A DNA stretch of 64,000 bases from Brotaphodocola sp003480315. Lineage in GTDB: Bacteria > Bacillota > Clostridia > Lachnospirales > Lachnospiraceae. Below, in pieces: positions 57,676 to 64,000 of the stretch. The notes beneath the pieces were generated by a model. The model searched no databases. It saw only the letters and a list, made by a program, of their open reading frames with translations, and was not told the DNA's origin. Where the stretch lies: the NCBI RefSeq assembly GCF_964246085.1, contig NZ_CAXTPD010000008.1. One strand, given 5' to 3'. The position numbers and the translations under genes were made by a program. Positions within the stretch are counted from its first letter, which is position 1; the number at the start of each line of letters is the position of its first letter.

Positions 57676-58308
57676 TTACTGACGGAATGCTGCAGCCAGT
57701 GCGCGGGATACGGCGCTGCCCAGAATGGTGCAGGCAACTGCCTCAATTGCACCCTGAACACCGACAAACAGAATCACGAAAATAAGCGGATTCGTTGCGC
57801 CGAGCTTGGTAACGAGGCCCTGGATATACTCAGTATTATAGAAAAAGAGTACCAGAGAACTCATGAAGAACAGTGTATTTAACAGCGGGCAGGACAGGCT
57901 TGCCACGATGAATGCACCATTTTTGGAAAATTTCTTTACCAGCTGGAAAATCAGACCGCAGATCCATCCTTCGAGGATTCGCGGAACCAGGCAGGTAAAT
58001 AACAGGCCGAACGGATTGATCTGCATAAGCGCTGCGCTGAATGCAGAGCCGCCGGTTAATGCCATAGCCACGCTGGTCAGGCCAAAAGCTGCGCCGCAGA
58101 TGGCACCGGCTGTCGGTCCAAGAATGATGGCGCCGACGGCAACCGGAACGGTTAAAAAGGTGATGGTAAGTCCTGGAGTACGTAAGTAACCGAGCGGTGA
58201 GAAGGCCATAACGAAGATAATCGCTACCATAAGGGCCAGCTTCACCATGAATGAAGTCCGGGTGTGTGAAAGTTCTGAACTGATTGGATTCCTTGTTGCT
58301 GTTTTCAT
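57676..58308 (-). CDS. ECF transporter substrate-binding (S) component
   Basis: A 210-residue membrane protein with six helices. MVKLALMVAIIFVMAFSPLG, TITFLTVPVAVGAIILGPTA, GAICGAAFGLTSVAMALTGG and the C-terminal GVQGAIEAVACTILGSAVSR fit an ECF S component, with the N-terminal Ala-rich helix that docks to EcfT. The vitamin bound is unclear; pantothenate-type (PanT) is one candidate, and the P1 peptidase downstream could make or release beta-alanine-like pieces. GAAGGAG precedes the ATG at 58308; no dedicated ATPase is present, so it would use the shared EcfAAT module. Confidence 0.75.
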   Translation of the reverse strand: MKTATRNPISSELSHTRTSFMVKLALMVAIIFVMAFSPLGYLRTPGLTITFLTVPVAVGAIILGPTAGAICGAAFGLTSVAMALTGGSAFSAALMQINPFGLLFTCLVPRILEGWICGLIFQLVKKFSKNGAFIVASLSCPLLNTLFFMSSLVLFFYNTEYIQGLVTKLGATNPLIFVILFVGVQGAIEAVACTILGSAVSRALAAAFRQ

Positions 58309-58610
58309 TGTTTTCTCCTTCTTTCGCTGATAAAACGGCATGATCTGCTGCGCACAAAGGCGGCCGGACCGGTGTCCCCCTGTTTTTCAGCATTTTGATA
58401 TTGAGTGGGGATACAATGAACGGAATCTTAAGAAAGGCAGACGGACCTGGCAGAAGTATCAAGATACTGCTCCCTGAGAAATGTCGCTGACAGAGTAAAT
58501 TGTTGCAGCCGGAATGGTCTGCACGGGTTCTGTCTGGACAGATTATGAAAGGGCGCAGAAGACTGCGTCCGAACTGAGATTTGATACATTTTCCTAAGAA
58601 TAACGTTCAA
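58309..58610 (-). promoter_or_regulatory. Long structured leader of the ECF S-component gene
   Basis: About 300 transcribed bases precede the gene. Clear hairpins are at 58551-58570 (GGGCGCAG with CTGCGTCC around GAAGA) and 58450-58470 (GCAGAAGTATC with GATACTGC). No known riboswitch consensus is visible and no terminator is obvious. With the divergent promoter region it accounts for the 472-base gap up to 58780. Confidence 0.4.
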
Positions 58611-58614
58611 CCCT

Positions 58615-58642
58615 ACTATAACACAAATCTTCCAAACAGCAA
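58615..58642 (-). promoter_or_regulatory. Promoter of the ECF S-component and P1 peptidase genes
   Basis: On the minus strand TTGCTG (58642-58637) and TATAGT (58620-58615) are 16 bases apart. Confidence 0.65.
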
Positions 58643-58676
58643 GTGTTTCTGAAGATACATAGGAATTTTTTTTATT

Positions 58677-58689
58677 TTATGCTATACTG
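58677..58689 (+). promoter_or_regulatory. Extended -10 promoter of the NitT/TauT operon
   Basis: TATGCTATACT has an extended -10 (TGC plus TATACT at 58684-58689) without a good -35, 92 bases before the start at 58781. Confidence 0.5.
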
Positions 58690-58780
58690 GAATCGTATTT
58701 ATGCTAATTTGGAAGAAACTGGCTGGATCAGTGCCGGGCTTCTGACAGAAAAGATGAATGCGGAAAGAGAGGAAAATGAT

Positions 58781-59869
58781 ATGAAGAAAACAATGACAAT
58801 GCTCCTGGCGTGTGCCATAACTGCGGCATCTCTGGCTGGATGCTCCGGTGCAGACAAGACTCAGACAGCGGCAGAGAAGGAAGCTGTGGAGGAGACAACC
58901 GCAGCAGAGACAGCGGCAGAAACTGCGGCGGAAAAAGAGACTTCTGAGGCAGTAAAGCCAGACTCAGCTACAGAGACTCTTCGCGTTGGTTCTCTGAAGG
59001 GGCCTACCACCATAGGACTGGTTTCTCTGATGGACAAGGCTTCAAACGGGGAATCGGAGGGAGCTTATGAATTTACGATGGCAGCAGATGCTTCTGAACT
59101 TGCGGCGCAGGTGGTTTCCGGTGATCTGGATATTGCGCTGGTTCCGGCAAATCTGGCAAGTGTGCTGTACCAGAAAACAAAACAGGGCATTGAGGTCATT
59201 GATATCAATACACTGGGTGTGCTTTATGTGGTTTCTGCGGATGATTCCATCCACAATATCGGGGATCTGAAGGGAAAAACGCTGTATATGACCGGAAAGG
59301 GAACTACGCCGGATTATGTGCTGCAGTATCTTTTAAAGGCCAACAGCCTGAGCACCGATGATGTGACGATTGAATATAAGTCTGAGGCCACTGAGGTTGC
59401 TGCGGTATTAAAGGAACAGGAAGATGCTATTGGTCTTTTGCCTCAGCCTTTTGTGACTGCCGCTATGGCACAGAATGAGAATTTAAAGATGGTGCTGGAC
59501 CTGACAGAAGAGTGGGATAAGACCCAGCCGGAAAATGGCAGCTCCCTGGTTACCGGTGTTACAGTATGCCGTAAAGAGGTTCTGGAACAGAATCCGGAGG
59601 CAGCAGAGCTGTTTGTGAAGGAGCATGGAGAATCCGCTGAATGGGTCAATGCCAATGTGACCGATGCCGCAGAGCTGGTAGCAGCGGCAGGAATCATCGA
59701 GAAGGCTCCGATCGCTGCAAAAGCGATTCCGTACTGCAGCATTGTCTGCATTGATGGTGAAGATATGAAGACCAGACTGTCTGGTTATCTGGAGGCTCTG
59801 TATGAGATGGATCCGTCTGCTGTAGGCGGACAGATGCCGGATGATGGTTTCTATTATCTGCATGAGTAG
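58781..59869 (+). CDS. NitT/TauT-type substrate-binding lipoprotein
   Basis: A 362-residue lipoprotein. The signal MKKTMTMLLACAITAASLAG ends in the lipobox GCSG, followed by a Glu/Thr/Ala-rich linker to about residue 62. The binding domain starts TLRVGSLKGPTTIGLVSLMD and contains VVSGDLDIALVPANLASVLY, IGDLKGKTLYMTGKGTTPDY and QEDAIGLLPQPFVTAAMAQN, typical of the NMT1/SsuA/TauA group. Ligands of this group include sulfonates, taurine, nitrate and the thiamine precursor HMP; the sequence does not decide. AGAGGA precedes the ATG. The next gene overlaps its stop. Confidence 0.88.
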   Translation: MKKTMTMLLACAITAASLAGCSGADKTQTAAEKEAVEETTAAETAAETAAEKETSEAVKPDSATETLRVGSLKGPTTIGLVSLMDKASNGESEGAYEFTMAADASELAAQVVSGDLDIALVPANLASVLYQKTKQGIEVIDINTLGVLYVVSADDSIHNIGDLKGKTLYMTGKGTTPDYVLQYLLKANSLSTDDVTIEYKSEATEVAAVLKEQEDAIGLLPQPFVTAAMAQNENLKMVLDLTEEWDKTQPENGSSLVTGVTVCRKEVLEQNPEAAELFVKEHGESAEWVNANVTDAAELVAAAGIIEKAPIAAKAIPYCSIVCIDGEDMKTRLSGYLEALYEMDPSAVGGQMPDDGFYYLHE

Positions 59870-60626
59870 GTTGAGAAAGCCGTTTATCATCTGTCTATGG
59901 CTGGCATTCTGGCAGACTGCAGCTGTGCTGGTCCACAATTCCATTATGCTGGTGGGGCCTTTTGAGGCCCTGCAGGCATTGTGGTCACTGCTTCCGTCCT
60001 CGGATTTCTGGCGCTCTGTTGCCGGCTCCTTTGGACGCATCAGTACCGGCTTCCTGCTTGCATTTGCAGCTGGAATACTGCTTGGAAGCCTTGCATACAC
60101 AGCTCCACTGCTGGAAGAAATTCTGGAGCCTTTCATGCTGTTTCTCAAGGCAGTTCCGGTGGCCTCCTTCGTGATTCTCGTCCTGATCTGGGCCGGTTCC
60201 AGAAACCTCTCCGTGGTAATATCGTTTCTGGTAGTATTGCCGGTGATCTATGTCAATACCTTGGCCGGATTGCAAAGTACAGATCGGAAGCTTCTGGAAA
60301 TGGCCGTGGTGTTCCGGATGCCGGTCTGGCGGAAAATACGCTTTATCTATCTTCCGGCGCTGGTGCCATATCTGGTAAGCGGATGCCGCATTGCCCTTGG
60401 CATGAGCTGGAAATCCGGCGCGGCAGCAGAGGTGATCGGTCTGCCGGAGCACTCCATCGGCGAACACCTGTATATGGCGAAGATTTATCTGGAAACGGCC
60501 GATCTGTTTGCCTGGACTCTGGTGATCATTCTGGTGAGCGCTGTGTTTGAGCAGATGGTGCTGTTTCTGATTTCCAGGCTTTGCCCGCAGAGAGGAGAGA
60601 CGACACATGAAACTGCAGATTTGTGA
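59862..60626 (+). CDS. NitT/TauT-type ABC permease
   Basis: A 254-residue permease with about six helices. GSFGRISTGFLLAFAAGILL, LEEILEPFMLFLKAVPVASF and the coupling loop MAVVFRMPVWRKIRFIYLPA fit SsuC/TauC. The start overlaps the binding-protein stop (ATGAGTAG), so translation is coupled; no separate site is visible. It overlaps the ATPase gene by 20 bases. Together the three genes make a complete importer. Confidence 0.9.
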   Translation: MSRLRKPFIICLWLAFWQTAAVLVHNSIMLVGPFEALQALWSLLPSSDFWRSVAGSFGRISTGFLLAFAAGILLGSLAYTAPLLEEILEPFMLFLKAVPVASFVILVLIWAGSRNLSVVISFLVVLPVIYVNTLAGLQSTDRKLLEMAVVFRMPVWRKIRFIYLPALVPYLVSGCRIALGMSWKSGAAAEVIGLPEHSIGEHLYMAKIYLETADLFAWTLVIILVSAVFEQMVLFLISRLCPQRGETTHETADL

Positions 60627-61176
60627 CCTGTGTAAACAATTTGACGGTGTTGCGGTGCTGGATCATGTTTCCATGGAGCTGGAGAGCGGGCATATTTACT
60701 GTCTCACGGCACCATCCGGGAAAGGAAAGACCACACTGTTTCGCATTCTGATGGGGCTGGAAACGGCAGACAGCGGCCAGCTTTATATGGAGCGGGTACC
60801 GATCGGAGCGGTTTTTCAGGAGGACCGCCTGTGTGAATCATTTTCCGCAGTGGATAACGTCCTCATGACATCCCCTTCCTCTGTGAGCCGTGCAGAAGTG
60901 AGGAGAGAGCTTATGGAGCTTTTGCCGGAGGAGGTGCTGGACCGGCCTGCAGCTACCTTGAGCGGAGGCCAGAAACGACGCGTGGCTATCTGCCGTGCCC
61001 TTTGCGCCTTGTCTGAACTTCTGATCCTGGATGAGCCGTTTACCGGTCTGGATGCAGGAACAAAGGCAGATGTAATCCGCTATTTACAAAAAAAGAGTGC
61101 CGGGAAGCTTACGCTTCTCAGCACACATCAGGAAGAAGATATTTTAGCCCTGGATGGGATTCGGATCACGATATAA
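60607..61176 (+). CDS. NitT/TauT-type ABC ATPase, short form
   Basis: A 189-residue ATPase, about 50-60 residues shorter than usual SsuB/TauB proteins and ending soon after the switch region. The P-loop is APSGKGKTTLFRIL, with Ala in place of the first Gly. The signature LSGGQKRRVAICRALCALSE, Walker B LLILDEPFTGLDAGTKADVI and switch His in LLSTHQEEDILALD are intact. Loss of the C-terminal regulatory part rather than of the core suggests it still works. GGAGAGACGACAC precedes the ATG. Confidence 0.9.
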   Translation: MKLQICDLCKQFDGVAVLDHVSMELESGHIYCLTAPSGKGKTTLFRILMGLETADSGQLYMERVPIGAVFQEDRLCESFSAVDNVLMTSPSSVSRAEVRRELMELLPEEVLDRPAATLSGGQKRRVAICRALCALSELLILDEPFTGLDAGTKADVIRYLQKKSAGKLTLLSTHQEEDILALDGIRITI

Positions 61177-61184
61177 TTTGGTGC

Positions 61185-62057
61185 TTAGTATGCGATGATT
61201 TCGTAGCCGTCCTCCGTAACCAGAACCTGGATTTCCCACTGGGCAGATGGTTTGCCATCCTCCGTGTATACAGTCCAGTCATCATCTGCGTCAACGAAGA
61301 CATCCGGCTTGCCCATGTTGACCATTGGCTCGATGGTAAACATCATGCCAGGGACCATAAGCATTTCTGTTCCGCGTTCGGATACATAGCTGACCCACGG
61401 CTCCTCATGGAACTGGAGGCCTACACCGTGTCCACCAATCTCGCGCACTACGCTGTAACCGCTCTCACGGACAAAATCGTGGATCGCCGCGCCCATGTCA
61501 CCCAGGAAGTTCCATGGCTTAACTTCTTTCAGGCCGACCTCAATACTCTGTCTGGTAATCTCCACCAGCCGCTTTTTCTCCGGAGAAACATCACCAATGC
61601 AGAACATACGGGAAGAATCGGAGTAATAGCCATCTAAGATGGTAGAGCAGTCTACGTTGATGATGTCGCCGTCCTGCAGTACGCGATCCGGATCCGGGAT
61701 GCCATGGCAGACAACCTCATTGATGGAGGTGCAGACGCTTTTGGGGAAACCCTCAAAGTTTAACGGAGCCGGGATGGCGCCGCGTTTGGTGGTCTCATCG
61801 TAAACCCACTGGTCAATCTCCTCGGTGGTGACACCGGCTTTGATATGCTCAGCTACATAATCCAGGACTGCAATGTTGACCCGGGCACTGGCCTTGATCT
61901 TTTCAATCTGCTCCGGCGTTTTGATCATGTTGTGCTCCGGCACGATGCAGCCCTTGTTTTCGTACATTTTCAGTTTTTCATCAAAATCATAGTGGCATTT
62001 TTTGTATTTGAGCCCGCTGCCGCACCAGCAGGGACTGTTTCTGTCGATCATGTGCAT
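61185..62057 (-). CDS. map: Methionine aminopeptidase with N-terminal SEC-C zinc motif
   Basis: A 290-residue type I methionine aminopeptidase that removes the initiator Met from new proteins. Residues 1-20 are a SEC-C motif (MHMIDRNSPCWCGSGLKYKK plus CH), likely a ribosome or zinc-binding tag. The catalytic core has the five metal ligands: Asp in INVDCSTI, Asp in YYSDSSRM, His in GGHGVGLQFHEE, Glu in FTIEPMVNM and Glu in AQWEIQVLV. The ATG at 62057 has AGAGGA at 7 bases; an ATG at 62087 has no site. It is monocistronic. Confidence 0.96.
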   Translation of the reverse strand: MHMIDRNSPCWCGSGLKYKKCHYDFDEKLKMYENKGCIVPEHNMIKTPEQIEKIKASARVNIAVLDYVAEHIKAGVTTEEIDQWVYDETTKRGAIPAPLNFEGFPKSVCTSINEVVCHGIPDPDRVLQDGDIINVDCSTILDGYYSDSSRMFCIGDVSPEKKRLVEITRQSIEVGLKEVKPWNFLGDMGAAIHDFVRESGYSVVREIGGHGVGLQFHEEPWVSYVSERGTEMLMVPGMMFTIEPMVNMGKPDVFVDADDDWTVYTEDGKPSAQWEIQVLVTEDGYEIIAY

Positions 62058-62191
62058 GGAAAATTCCTCTTTTCTTATGAAATTCATTATCTGCTATCAA
62101 GCGTAGCATGGAAAAAAAGTTTGTCAAGAGAAAATCCGGTTTTTGAGAAATTGCAATATTGAGACATAACCACATAAGGTCCGAAGTTTCA

Positions 62192-62373
62192 GTTAGACCA
62201 TACAGAATAAGCAGATGCTGTGAAATTTTATACTTCATTCGCTCCGCCGCCTATTGCCAGACCTGCGACCCAAACTCGTGCGCTTTGCGCACTCAGACAA
62301 GGGTCTCCGGTCTGGCGCTATGCTCGCGCATGAAGAAAATTCCAACGCATCTGCTTATTCTGTATGGTCTAAC
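62192..62373. repeat. Long imperfect palindrome, element C
   Basis: Perfect 27-bp arms at 62192-62218 and 62347-62373 enclose further matched blocks: GCCAGACC with GGTCTGGC, GACCC with GGGTC, and a GTGCGC-TTT-GCGCAC centre. Weaker pairing continues outward. The sequence differs from repeats A and B but has the same nested architecture. A 12-bp inverted pair (CTGCTGTATTGG at 62382-62393, CCAATACAGCAG at 62444-62455) links it to copy B. Confidence 0.9.
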
Positions 62374-62454
62374 CGAACCTTCTGCTGTATTGGTTATTCT
62401 AGGATAATAATAAACGCAGCCATTCTTATTTTTCGTAGCGAAGCCAATACAGCA

Positions 62455-62623
62455 GGAAGTGAATGAGACCGTCTTCCGGGATTTTCAACATATCAGGTGT
62501 TTGCATCTTGAGCACACACGTCCGAATGTGGCGGATGTTAATCCGACACAGGCGAACGCGTGTTAGCGAGAGCAAGCAAACAACGATATGTGAAAATAGA
62601 GGAAGACGGTCTCTTTCACTTCC
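62455..62623. repeat. Long imperfect palindromic repeat, copy B
   Basis: The inverted counterpart of copy A (20540-20706): six substitutions and one 2-base indel in about 169 bases. The terminal 17-bp inverted repeats are at 62455-62471 and 62607-62623. At the position next to the terminal repeat, the C-G pair of copy A is a T-A pair here, a compensatory change. With element C it fills the 597-base gap between map and purC. Confidence 0.9.
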
Positions 62624-62654
62624 GGACTTTTATTCAGCTTAGTAGCTCAAATTT

Positions 62655-63524
62655 TTATTTCAGCTTTTCTCCGGTGAGCATTTCATAGCTCTGAAGATAT
62701 TTATCGATGGTTTTCTGAACGACGTCCTCCGGAAGAGTCCAGTCGTTGCCCGGATGGGATGTGAGCCAGTCGCGTGCGAACTGCTTGTCGAAGGATGGCT
62801 GGCTGTGACCAACTTCGTAGCCTTCTACCGGCCAGAAACGGGAGCTGTCCGGGGTAAGCATCTCATCACCGATAACGATGTTGCCGTTCTCATCGAGGCC
62901 GAACTCAAATTTGGTATCAGCAATGATGATTCCATGACTGTAAGCATAGTCTGCGCACTTTTTGTAAAGAGCGATGGTGCAGTCGCGAAGCTTTGCAGCG
63001 TACTCTGCACCCTTGCCCGGGAAGTATTTCTCCAGGTGATCAATGCTCTGTTCGTAGGTGATGTTTTCGTCGTGGTCACCGATCTCTGCTTTTGTGGAAG
63101 GAGTATAGATCGGCTCCGGCAGTTTCTGGGATTCCTGTAAGCCCTCCGGCAGTTTGACACCGTTTGCGGTACCGTTTTCCTTGTAGCTTGCCCAGCCGCT
63201 TCCGGTGATGTAGCCGCGGACGATGCACTCGAGAGGAAGCATGGTCAGCTTCCGGCACATCATGGTCTTGCCATCAAATTCCGGGGACTGGAAGTATTCC
63301 GGCATTTCCTTTACGTCGGTGGTGATCATATGGTTCGGCAGGATGTCCTGGGTGAGATTGAACCAGAATTTGGACATCTGGGTCAGAACTTTGCCTTTAT
63401 TGGTTACTGTGTTGTGGAGAATCACATCAAAGCAGCTGATGCGGTCAGTGGCCACCATGATCAGGCTGTCACCGTTGTCATAGATTTCGCGTACCTTTCC
63501 TTCTTTAACAGGTTTCATCTTCAT
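62655..63524 (-). CDS. purC: SAICAR synthetase (phosphoribosylaminoimidazole-succinocarboxamide synthase)
   Basis: A 289-residue purine-biosynthesis enzyme that joins CAIR and aspartate using ATP. Motifs are PVKEGKVREIYDNGDSLIMV, ATDRISCFDVIL, IVRGYITGSGWASYKENGTA, IIADTKFEFGLDENG and DEMLTPDSSRFWPVEGY. It is the longer form (bacterial type is about 237 residues, yeast Ade1 about 306). It has its own promoter and no neighbouring pur genes here. The ATG at 63524 has GCGAGG close upstream. Confidence 0.96.
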   Translation of the reverse strand: MKMKPVKEGKVREIYDNGDSLIMVATDRISCFDVILHNTVTNKGKVLTQMSKFWFNLTQDILPNHMITTDVKEMPEYFQSPEFDGKTMMCRKLTMLPLECIVRGYITGSGWASYKENGTANGVKLPEGLQESQKLPEPIYTPSTKAEIGDHDENITYEQSIDHLEKYFPGKGAEYAAKLRDCTIALYKKCADYAYSHGIIIADTKFEFGLDENGNIVIGDEMLTPDSSRFWPVEGYEVGHSQPSFDKQFARDWLTSHPGNDWTLPEDVVQKTIDKYLQSYEMLTGEKLK

Positions 63525-63602
63525 ACCTCGCTGTGGATAAATTTTTTACTGTAGAGTTTTGGTTGTGGGGACTGCCTGCGGATGCAGACAGCTTCTGGTA
63601 AT

Positions 63603-63631
63603 AGAATATACGCAAAACAAATAAATAGCAA
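63603..63631 (-). promoter_or_regulatory. Promoter of purC
   Basis: On the minus strand TTGCTA (63631-63626) and TATTCT (63608-63603) are 17 bases apart, 80 bases before the ATG. No purine riboswitch pattern is visible in the leader. Confidence 0.6.
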
Positions 63632-63681
63632 GTCTTTTATTAAAAAAACTTATAAAATTTTTTTGACGATACGGGGACTGC

Positions 63682-63710
63682 TTTACAATTCCGGCTTCGT
63701 GCCCTATAAT
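63682..63710 (+). promoter_or_regulatory. Promoter of the GtrA-family gene
   Basis: TTTACA (63682-63687) and TATAAT (63705-63710) are 17 bases apart, 71 bases before the start. Confidence 0.75.
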
Positions 63711-63780
63711 GGGGCATATGTAACTGCCGTTGGAATGCCGGTCGGAAAAGGCATCGCAGCAGCGGAAAATGGAGAACATG

Positions 63781-64000
63781 ATGATTGATAAAATATGGAA
63801 GAAACTCGTAAATCGGGAGACGATTTCCTACCTGATTTTTGGCGTACTGACAACGCTGGTGGACTGGATCAGTTATTGGTATATGCGTCGTCTCGGGATT
63901 GACTACAGGGCAGCAACAGCGGGATCCTGGGCGGCGGCAGTATTGTTTGCCTTTGTGACAAATAAGCTGTTTGTGTTTGCCAGCTTTGATCTGCATCCGA
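63781..64000 (+). CDS. GtrA family membrane protein, partial (cut by window end)
   Basis: The first 73 residues of a GtrA-like protein: MIDKIWKKLVNRETISYLIF, GVLTTLVDWISYWYMRRLGI, then AVLFAFVTNKLFVFASFD. These are the first two helices and the conserved Asn-Lys that marks the family, which flips or helps transfer lipid-linked sugars for the cell surface. The site GGAG precedes two adjacent ATGs (63778, 63781), and the second has the better spacing. The C-terminus lies beyond the window. Confidence 0.85.
   Translation, partial: MIDKIWKKLVNRETISYLIFGVLTTLVDWISYWYMRRLGIDYRAATAGSWAAAVLFAFVTNKLFVFASFDLHP

Noticed and set aside
58309..58610. Known vitamin riboswitch (FMN, TPP, THF, cobalamin) upstream of the ECF S component
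   Set aside because: None of their conserved sequence blocks is visible on the transcribed strand; only generic hairpins are.

Overview
The window looks like chromosome from an anaerobic, gut-type member of the Bacillota, most likely a Lachnospiraceae relative. This is inferred from gene content and style, not from a marker gene. Ribosome binding sites are strong AGGAGG types, promoters are plain TTGACA/TATAAT, and lipoproteins end their signals in a Cys-Gly-Gly-type lipobox. A glycine riboswitch and a T-box leader are present. Asn-tRNA appears to be made indirectly by a short AspRS plus GatCAB, and the PTS regulators and transporters are typical of that group. I see no rRNA, tRNA, CRISPR array, insertion sequence or prophage.

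Layout. 1-98: nothing assignable. 99-2053 (minus): MATE exporter and a small VOC protein. 2257-5983: two U32-family proteins that resemble the UbiU/UbiV pair, then an unknown protein with a Tudor-like C-terminus. 6023-8125 (minus): acyltransferase and a LacI regulator. 8471-13072: a glucose/maltose-type PTS permease, a MapP-like phosphatase and MalQ, behind a near-ideal LacI/cre operator. 13245-17805: an SseB-like protein and two paralogous L,D-transpeptidases. 17983-20531: polar amino acid ABC importer with an attenuator-like leader. 20540-20808: a long palindromic repeat. 20965-22958: lipoprotein, ECF sigma factor and anti-sigma factor, where the lipoprotein and anti-sigma share a sensor domain. 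23026-23629: HicAB toxin-antitoxin. 23699-27249 (minus): PhnD-PhnC-PhnE type importer with a long structured leader ending in an intrinsic terminator. 27845-29893: DUF2812 membrane protein, then a divergent pair of an unknown protein and a ribbon-helix-helix protein around three 10-bp direct repeats.

30047-41643: an operon for a DUF3798 lipoprotein, an ABC importer and two M20 peptidases, flanked by two related LysR regulators, followed by a riboswitch-controlled alanine/glycine symporter. 42111-44069: MarR regulator plus MATE exporter (MepR/MepA arrangement). 44207-44791: sigma factor. 44836-51375: T-box, aspS, gatC, gatA, gatB and an aspartate aminotransferase. 51639-56545: galactitol-family PTS (IIA, IIB, IIC), PRD regulator and class II aldolase, a self-contained sugar uptake and cleavage operon. 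56629-58308 (minus): P1 peptidase and an ECF-transporter S component. 58781-61176: NitT/TauT-type importer. 61185-62057 (minus): SEC-C methionine aminopeptidase. 62192-62623: two long palindromes side by side, one of them a second copy of the 20540 repeat. 62655-63524 (minus): purC. 63781-64000: start of a GtrA-family protein cut by the window edge.

The best candidates for undescribed biology are the long palindromic repeat family (two copies about 96% identical, with a compensatory base-pair change), the structured leader of the PhnD-type importer, the sigma/anti-sigma/lipoprotein module, the UbiU/UbiV-like U32 pair, and the DUF3798-M20 operon.
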